Below, one piece after another: positions 58,372-64,000 of a stretch of 64,000 nucleotides of DNA. The stretch comes from Bacteroides zhangwenhongii (GTDB lineage Bacteria > Bacteroidota > Bacteroidia > Bacteroidales > Bacteroidaceae), in contig NZ_CP059856.1 in NCBI RefSeq assembly GCF_009193325.2, positions 3,720,001-3,784,000 on the forward strand. The letters run 5' to 3'. The notes under the pieces are model-generated. The model was not told the DNA's origin, did not search any database, and was given only the letters and a program-made list of their open reading frames with translations. How positions within the stretch are numbered: the first letter of the stretch is position 1; each line of letters opens with the position of its first letter. Both the position numbers and the translations under genes were made by a program.

Positions 58372-60249
58372 TTACTTCCACTCTTTCAACGGAGTTGTTT
58401 TATACTTCGCCTTTGCTTTCTGTGGGATCAGTTTCACACAATAGTTCACCTGCGTAGAGGCAGGTATTAGAGTTTCAAAACCAATTATGGTTACACCATC
58501 ATTAGGAGCATCGTAAGAATTGGAAGATTTAGCAGGAGCAGTTTTCAGTTTGATTTTCTGATTAGTCTCTACTCTGAAAATCATTTTCTTTGTCCCTTCA
58601 GTCAGTTCCAGACTGTAATCATCCAGTTTTCTGACAGTGGCTTTGGTAACCATTGACCAAGTCAATTCTGTCGCTTTATCCAATGACTCGATTTCATCCT
58701 GCACTACCACAAAGCGATTATCAACAATGGCAATCCCTCTCCAGCAAGATTTCACCTGCCCTTTATACGCATTCGTCAAGTCCGAAATAAGATGCATGAA
58801 TCCGGGAGAATCGCCATAGCTATTAATACGGGTATATCCGCCTACATCTTGTTTTTTCTTATCAAATGCCAATGTATTATGGGAGAAGTTATTATATCGA
58901 TAAACATCCCATCGCTGTGAATTCTGCTTTCTGTTCCACAAATCAATTCCTATCGTTTCTAAAGAAGTATAATCCTGTGGTCCAAGATCGATTGCCCAGC
59001 GCACTCCATCTGCTTCCATGATAAATGACCCTATATCCATATGGGAATGGTTGGCTCCGGCACGTCCGGTTTTAAGTCCGACAAAGATGGCATTGGAATC
59101 TGTCCAGGAAGTTCTCATAGAACCTACCGGAGTTACACCCTGTCCAACCCATAAATTCCGGGATGGTGGAAGAATACGGTCCAGGTCGATGTTCTTTCCC
59201 CATATCATCAATGCTGGGAGGATTCTGTTTTTTGTAAATGAACTGCTTTTCTTTTTAGTCAGGTAATAATATTGACTCCACAACACAGTCGAATCATGCA
59301 TCTTATCTGCAAACCAAAAAAGAGTAGGATTCAAAGAAGTGGCATCACCACTGTCGCCATAATTAAAACTTTCTTTCGAAGGAGTTATCATATTCTCGAT
59401 GAAATAGGCAGAAGGCAGAAAACCTTCCATTGAAGACAGCCCGAAATCAGTATGAAAGAGTTTTTCAATAGCAGACAGGAACAGCACATTGAAACTGGTA
59501 CCATAAGACCAATAGGTAAACCCTTCGGGATAAGCACCATCCGGAGCATATCCCTTCATTGGTAAAGCGATAGAAGAGATAGCTCTATCTACGACTACTT
59601 TTGCTATTTCCGGTATATCTTCATAAACTGCTATGGCTCCATAGGCCATTCCGGTGTTGCACACTTGATTCCAGTTATGACCGGAAGAAAGCCAACTATT
59701 GTTATCTGTACTGAATGAGGTGTCTATTCCTTTCTTGATAATGGCTTCTTTGATTTCACTTTTTGAAGACTCCGGCAAATCACGATATAACCAGTCATAA
59801 CCGATTGCCATAGCCAAGGTCATTTCTGCCACATCCAGGAAGTGAGAAGGATTCCAGTCTTCAAAACCAGCAATGGCCAGCATTTCTTTCTCTGCCCTCG
59901 CTTTAAATCGTTCATCCGAAGTCATGCGATAGGAATAAGACAGATAAAAGATCCTCCGCAAGGCCTCACGTGAAACCTCCAGAATTCTACGTCCTTTCTG
60001 TACTCTCTTCAAAGCATCCACTTCAAAGAGTTTACGAGCTTCCGACTGAATGACATCATCTATCTTCCGCCATAGTTCATTCTTTTCAATATTACTTTTT
60101 ATTTGTTGAATATCACTATCAAATAACAGTAATCGGGGATGCTCTCCAAAATTCGCTGTTTTATCCAAATGCTTCAACTGGGCATTTGCTTCTATCCCTC
60201 CAACGAGGGATAGAAGTATGTATAATAATAGAAATTTAATTGTTCTCAT
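58372..60249 (-). CDS. Heparinase II/III-like polysaccharide lyase, exported
   Basis: 625 aa. Signal peptide ending ANAQ (24). The N-terminal (alpha/alpha) toroid (about 40-345) contains the catalytic-region motif SSGHNWNQVCNTGMAYGAIAVYED (His about 192). The C-terminal beta-sandwich, heparinase II/III type, has AGANHSHMDIGSFIMEADGVRWAIDLG (metal or catalytic His near 400). These lyases cleave uronic-acid glycans by beta-elimination and leave an unsaturated end, the substrate of the GH88 two genes on. PL12, PL15, PL17, PL21 and PL37 share this fold; I cannot assign one. Confidence 0.88.
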   Translation of the reverse strand: MRTIKFLLLYILLSLVGGIEANAQLKHLDKTANFGEHPRLLLFDSDIQQIKSNIEKNELWRKIDDVIQSEARKLFEVDALKRVQKGRRILEVSREALRRIFYLSYSYRMTSDERFKARAEKEMLAIAGFEDWNPSHFLDVAEMTLAMAIGYDWLYRDLPESSKSEIKEAIIKKGIDTSFSTDNNSWLSSGHNWNQVCNTGMAYGAIAVYEDIPEIAKVVVDRAISSIALPMKGYAPDGAYPEGFTYWSYGTSFNVLFLSAIEKLFHTDFGLSSMEGFLPSAYFIENMITPSKESFNYGDSGDATSLNPTLFWFADKMHDSTVLWSQYYYLTKKKSSSFTKNRILPALMIWGKNIDLDRILPPSRNLWVGQGVTPVGSMRTSWTDSNAIFVGLKTGRAGANHSHMDIGSFIMEADGVRWAIDLGPQDYTSLETIGIDLWNRKQNSQRWDVYRYNNFSHNTLAFDKKKQDVGGYTRINSYGDSPGFMHLISDLTNAYKGQVKSCWRGIAIVDNRFVVVQDEIESLDKATELTWSMVTKATVRKLDDYSLELTEGTKKMIFRVETNQKIKLKTAPAKSSNSYDAPNDGVTIIGFETLIPASTQVNYCVKLIPQKAKAKYKTTPLKEWK

Positions 60250-60260
60250 ATTGTATCTGA

Positions 60261-62027
60261 TTAATAAAGTGTACCTTCTATTGTGAGATTATAAATACCC
60301 ATATTATGAGTGTAATCAGGATGCTGTATAATCCGCAATGCAACAGGTTCATCCGAAACATTCTCTAACTCCCATGACAAAACTGTTGTTTCATCTACCT
60401 CATCAGTAACGGCATAATCCGTCCATTCTTCATCGCCTACGCCTTTTGTCTGAAGTATGGCTTTACTTTTCTGCCCGGTATCTGCTGCAATTATCTTCAC
60501 GACTATCGACTTAACTCTACCGAAAATAGGAGTTTCCAAAGCACCACCATCAGCAAAATTCTTTAATAACAGACGCCCTTGTGTCGCACCATTCGCATTC
60601 GCTGGTGGTTGGGTTGTATTCTGGACACGTCCCTGATAAATCTTAGTACGTAAAGTCCTTCCTTCCACTACGCGATCATAATGTAACTTTTCATAGAAAG
60701 TGTATCGATCCGGTGCCTGTCCTGTCTCCGTTACCACATAGATAGCCAAATCTCTAAACCTTTCATCCATTAAAGTGATGTCAACCGCTTCTTCCGGCAA
60801 CAAGTCCGTCACACCCTCTATCACCAAATCATAAATAGCCAACGAATTTCCCTTAGTAATAGCCGGATCTTGCATGATGCGAATAGCTACCGGATTGGCA
60901 GAAACATCGTTCAGTACCCACTTCATAGGCGAATTTGCTGTAATATCTTCACTCATGGCAAGGTCTTTCCAGTCAGTAGTTCCCTTATCCCGGTATTGTA
61001 TCAAAGCACGGGTAGCAACATCTCCGGCAGTTCCGGCAGAAAGGGCCAAAGAGATTTTACTAATGGAACCCAGTACAGGAAATTCAATATATCCGCCCCC
61101 TGTTCCTATCTGCAAACGTCCTTTAGAGGTACTCTCTCCATAGATTGAAATTCTGTTCTCTGTATAGTCAATACGACATCCATGCAGTTGTACTTTCAAT
61201 GTTTGTTCTCCTATCGTTCTCTCAAAGTGCCCGTCTTTAGTATTCCAAGTTCCTCCGGGGAAAGCCGAGCCGTCACTAGCCTTAAAGATTTTTATACCTT
61301 CACCATCATTATAAAATCCTTCGTTGAACAATGTGTTTTCCGGAGATGGCCCCGGGTCAACAGGAGATTCACACAAAGTTCCTTCCAGACTAAAATCATA
61401 GATTGCCAAGGCAGTTGAAGAAGCTGCCTCATCTGCAACAACCTTCACATAAATAGGATATTTCATTATTTTCCTATCCAATACCCATTCATAAGCATTG
61501 GTGCCTGAAAGAACCGGGCTTTTAGCATAAACTTCCCAATTTCCTCCTTTGGCCTTAATCATTAATACGACTTTAGTTCCCGTATTATTAGCCGAAGCGT
61601 TAGCCGCTACCAATGATACTTTTGAAACACTGCCTAGCAATCCTGTCTCTATAGCTCCGGTATTGGCATCCAGCAAAATACGTCCGTCCGAGGTCGTAGT
61701 GCCATTCACTGAAACACCAGGGGCATCCGGTTCCAACTGACATTGTGTCAAAAACACCTTCAAACTCAAATCCTGAATAACCTCATCGGATACGACTCTC
61801 TCAAAATAACCATTAGAGAAAAAAGAAGGAAACGGCTGTCCACCGGATGTCAAATACTTATTTTTATCATCAAAATGCTCATCCAGTACGGTTACGGGCT
61901 CTACCACGACCGGCGGTATCACTTCTCCCGGTTCATCTTTCTTTATCAACTCTTCATTGTCACTACAAGCCATCGCAGCAAAAAGAAAGATGATTAACAG
62001 ATATATATCTTTTATATAGTTTTTCAT
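60261..62027 (-). CDS. Lipoprotein built of three tandem homologous domains
   Basis: 588 aa. Lipid Cys21 (FAAMAC). After a short linker (PPVVVEPV) there are three repeats at about 46-218, 231-406 and 416-588. Each begins near DE(R/H)F or NEGF and has a Gly-rich GRL(L/Q) strand, a hydrophobic SxVS(K)(V/I)xL strand, a central tryptophan-containing W(E/K/T)DxA or W(E)VxA element, and ends with (I)YDLxxEGT or YNLTIEGT. The family is not recognised; the beta-rich pattern suggests carbohydrate-binding modules. Its place between the DUF4466-like lipoprotein and the lyase suggests a surface glycan-binding protein. No catalytic motif is seen. Confidence 0.75.
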   Translation of the reverse strand: MKNYIKDIYLLIIFLFAAMACSDNEELIKKDEPGEVIPPVVVEPVTVLDEHFDDKNKYLTSGGQPFPSFFSNGYFERVVSDEVIQDLSLKVFLTQCQLEPDAPGVSVNGTTTSDGRILLDANTGAIETGLLGSVSKVSLVAANASANNTGTKVVLMIKAKGGNWEVYAKSPVLSGTNAYEWVLDRKIMKYPIYVKVVADEAASSTALAIYDFSLEGTLCESPVDPGPSPENTLFNEGFYNDGEGIKIFKASDGSAFPGGTWNTKDGHFERTIGEQTLKVQLHGCRIDYTENRISIYGESTSKGRLQIGTGGGYIEFPVLGSISKISLALSAGTAGDVATRALIQYRDKGTTDWKDLAMSEDITANSPMKWVLNDVSANPVAIRIMQDPAITKGNSLAIYDLVIEGVTDLLPEEAVDITLMDERFRDLAIYVVTETGQAPDRYTFYEKLHYDRVVEGRTLRTKIYQGRVQNTTQPPANANGATQGRLLLKNFADGGALETPIFGRVKSIVVKIIAADTGQKSKAILQTKGVGDEEWTDYAVTDEVDETTVLSWELENVSDEPVALRIIQHPDYTHNMGIYNLTIEGTLY

Positions 62028-62033
62028 ATCAGA

Positions 62034-63014
62034 CTATTTTAAAGTTAAACGCTTTATCGCAAAATTCATACGTTGCAGGTTACTGCTTGTCTCGTTGATA
62101 TACAAATAGGCGATATACTTCTGATCATGACTCTTTATCAGCACTCCCTGATCTTGTCCTAACTCATAAGCATGTGTAGTAACTCCATCCAACGCCGCCT
62201 GGCGCAGATCAATCTCATCGACGTATATCGTAGGCACGCCACTAGTCTTTAGTTGACCATCAGGCCAATACCTTTTCTCCATCAAAGTGCGGTTGGTTGC
62301 TCCCGACGGGATTTCAACAGGATATAAATATCCTTTCTCATTGGACGGGGCCACCAGTCCATGAGCAAATGACCATCCGGAACCCATCGTCGATTTAAAC
62401 GTATATATAAAATCAATCTTGTCGGCAATACCCAATTCCTCTACTTGAGCCACGGAATAAGATTGCATTGTCTCCAAAGAAAAACAGTTCCTCTCACCGG
62501 ACGACAATGACAGATTCTTAAAGATTTCCACACTACTCACTGTATATTCAGGAGACTGAATAGTAGCCTCACCACCTTCGGTTATACTACGAAAATGAAA
62601 CCTTATCTTATTTCCTCTGGCTTCTTTAGGCACTACATAAAAATAGCGTATAGTTGCAGCAATCGTATCAACAATATAAGCCTTGGAGACTGTTCCTTCG
62701 GTACTTGTTTCTGTAGCAATACGCACTTCCTCTTCTTCTCCGTTATTAGGATTGGTATATCTGCTATTCATGGCAATTCCCGTTCCTTCGGCACCCGGAA
62801 AGGATGCTGTTATCTCTACAGCCTTTATCGAAGTACCGTCAGTAGACCCTATCGCATAGGCAAACTCTAATGTATTTCCCACCAGAACCGGGCCTGCATC
62901 TTTCCGTAAGAGATCATTTCTCAAAGGGCTTTCATCGTCAGAACAAGACGAATAGAACACCACTGTAACAGTATACAGCAGTAAATACAGCGAAAACCAA
63001 ATTATCTTTTTCAT
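62034..63014 (-). CDS. DUF4466-like lipoprotein
   Basis: 326 aa. Lipobox YSSC (Cys24). Mature part beta-rich with GNTLEFAYAIGSTDG, FFIxxF-type strands, and the C-terminal GVLIKSHDQKYIAYLYINETSSNLQRMNFAIKRLTL. This resembles DUF4466, a Bacteroides PUL accessory family of unknown function. Likely a surface binding protein (SusE/F position). 8 bp before the three-domain lipoprotein gene and 6... bases separate neighbours closely, so the operon is tight. Confidence 0.7.
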   Translation of the reverse strand: MKKIIWFSLYLLLYTVTVVFYSSCSDDESPLRNDLLRKDAGPVLVGNTLEFAYAIGSTDGTSIKAVEITASFPGAEGTGIAMNSRYTNPNNGEEEEVRIATETSTEGTVSKAYIVDTIAATIRYFYVVPKEARGNKIRFHFRSITEGGEATIQSPEYTVSSVEIFKNLSLSSGERNCFSLETMQSYSVAQVEELGIADKIDFIYTFKSTMGSGWSFAHGLVAPSNEKGYLYPVEIPSGATNRTLMEKRYWPDGQLKTSGVPTIYVDEIDLRQAALDGVTTHAYELGQDQGVLIKSHDQKYIAYLYINETSSNLQRMNFAIKRLTLK

Positions 63015-63022
63015 ATCTTTCC

Positions 63023-63403
63023 TTATTCCTTTTCAACAACAATAATCTCATATTCCTTATATACCTCTCCACTTCCAGAAATAACGGTATACTTCACAGG
63101 TGCGCTAAAGTTAGTCCATACTCCCATTTTAGGAGTGATAGTTGCCTCGGGAGCCAAAGAACAACGAGGTTTTAGATGGGCTAAATTCACTCCATTCTTG
63201 ACTTCCACATTAATAATCCCATTTACATCATCAATCGTCACTTGTGTAGCAACATTGCGATTATCTGCCGTATATAATTGCACAGAACTTATATAAGCAT
63301 CCGTCCGGTCCGTTACCTGATACACTTCTTCATCGGTATCACAAGCTCCCATAACGATGGCAAGGAATAATACTTTTACCATTAATATGATATGTGTTTT
63401 CAT
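63023..63403 (-). CDS. Small DUF5018-like lipoprotein
   Basis: 126 aa. Lipobox IVMGAC (Cys21). One beta-sandwich of about 100 residues with VQLYTADNRNVATQVTIDDVNGIINVEVKNGVNLAHLKPRCSLAPEATITPKMGVWTNFS, ending KYTVISGSGEVYKEYEIIVVEKE. This is the pattern of DUF5018-type domains seen after SusD in Bacteroides. Probably a small surface accessory protein. It starts 15 bp after the SusD gene and is followed by the DUF4466-like gene 8 bp later. Confidence 0.72.
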   Translation of the reverse strand: MKTHIILMVKVLFLAIVMGACDTDEEVYQVTDRTDAYISSVQLYTADNRNVATQVTIDDVNGIINVEVKNGVNLAHLKPRCSLAPEATITPKMGVWTNFSAPVKYTVISGSGEVYKEYEIIVVEKE

Positions 63404-63418
63404 TTATCTATGTTTTAA

Positions 63419-64000
63419 TTACAACCATGGTTTATTTTGAGTCAGATTAGGATTCAGTACCCGCTCATCCTCCGGTATATTGTAAATGTAATATCTTGGG
63501 AAAGTACGGTCTGTTGCATTCTTATACTGATCTTGGATAAAGTCATTCAAAGTGCTGCGTAGTTCCCGGCCATTGGGGTAATCCCAAACTGTTTCTGCAA
63601 GGCGCCACCTCCTAAGGTCAAAGAACCGTTGCCCCTCTGCCACAAATTCGATAGCTCTTTCCTGTTTGATCGCATCAAAAAAAGTATCCTTCGTCTTAAA
63701 TTTATTACGATCCAGTGCAGGGAGTTTTCCCCGTCCCCTGATCTTGTCAATCAGGTTGTACAATTCATCCGACGGGCCATGAAGTTCATTCATTGCTTCA
63801 CAATACATCAACCAGACATCCGGCAAACGCATCAGATAAAAATCCTGCGGTCCGTTAGATCTTGAATAGCCCGCATACTGTCTGACAAACTTGCGGAACA
63901 TATATCCCGTCCTACTATCATTATAATCCAGATACCCATTCTTATTACCAAACATAAAAGCCAGGCTGTCTCCAATAGTCATTCCGTCAGGAGTGATTGT
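63419..64000 (-). CDS. SusD/RagB-family lipoprotein (5' part outside the window)
   Basis: The frame is open to the window edge, giving 193 C-terminal residues. SusD signatures are seen: LMRLPDVWLMYCEAMNELHGPSDELYNLIDKIRGR and AIKQERAIEFVAEGQRFFDLRRWRLAE, with the closing NPNLTQNKPWL. It is the surface lid for a SusC that should lie just beyond 64000. It heads the visible part of a minus-strand operon that ends in three carbohydrate-active enzymes. Confidence 0.93.
   Translation of the reverse strand, partial: TITPDGMTIGDSLAFMFGNKNGYLDYNDSRTGYMFRKFVRQYAGYSRSNGPQDFYLMRLPDVWLMYCEAMNELHGPSDELYNLIDKIRGRGKLPALDRNKFKTKDTFFDAIKQERAIEFVAEGQRFFDLRRWRLAETVWDYPNGRELRSTLNDFIQDQYKNATDRTFPRYYIYNIPEDERVLNPNLTQNKPWL

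Overview
The window looks like chromosome of a gut Bacteroides (B. thetaiotaomicron/ovatus/xylanisolvens type). The evidence is moderately AT-rich DNA, SusC/SusD pairs, a hybrid two-component system (HTCS), many short-signal lipoproteins, and promoters with the Bacteroides -7 box TAnnTTTG instead of sigma70 boxes. The species is not decided by what can be read here.

Region 1 (1-28963) is a polysaccharide utilisation locus (PUL). An HTCS gene (4619-8881, minus) sits between a minus-strand unit (sulfatase-M60 peptidase fusion, then a DUF6055-like HEMGH protein cut by the window edge) and plus-strand units. These are two sulfatases; then a surface glycan-binding lipoprotein, SusC, SusD, a DUF4973/DUF1735-type lipoprotein and a lipoprotein with a metzincin-like zinc site; then an (alpha/alpha)6 enzyme, a GH2 beta-galactosidase, a phosphodiesterase and a TlpA-like thioredoxin. 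Three promoters, one before each leading unit, carry the same 63-bp array of three direct repeats at 21-bp spacing, always 21 bp from the -7 box. I read this as the HTCS operator. Three sulfatases plus three putative zinc peptidases suggest a sulfated glycoprotein (mucin or proteoglycan) as substrate.

Region 2 (28964-38171) holds a candidate small RNA, an AbiE-like toxin-antitoxin pair, dprA, a YbgC-type thioesterase, a U32 peptidase-family protein, a tRNA-dihydrouridine synthase, and a minus-strand operon of a secreted transglutaminase-like protein, a sigma-factor-like protein and a zinc-finger anti-sigma-like membrane protein.

Region 3 (38260-47600) is a minus-strand run of a membrane protein and small exported lipoproteins, several related to each other. 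One carries a TonB C-terminal domain, one an SH3 domain and one a BACON-like domain. It ends in a gene-free stretch with inverted repeats.

Region 4 (47601-55770) is mostly core: a PAP2 phosphatase with an NAD-dependent epimerase, then rnr, a Nim-like flavoprotein and a GH3 enzyme, and convergent cysK.

Region 5 (55912-64000, minus) is the downstream part of a second PUL: SusD (partial), DUF5018-like and DUF4466-like lipoproteins, a lipoprotein of three tandem homologous domains, a heparinase II/III-like lyase, a PL38-like lyase and a GH88 unsaturated uronyl hydrolase. This fits lyase-based breakdown of a uronic-acid polysaccharide. Its SusC and regulator lie beyond the window.
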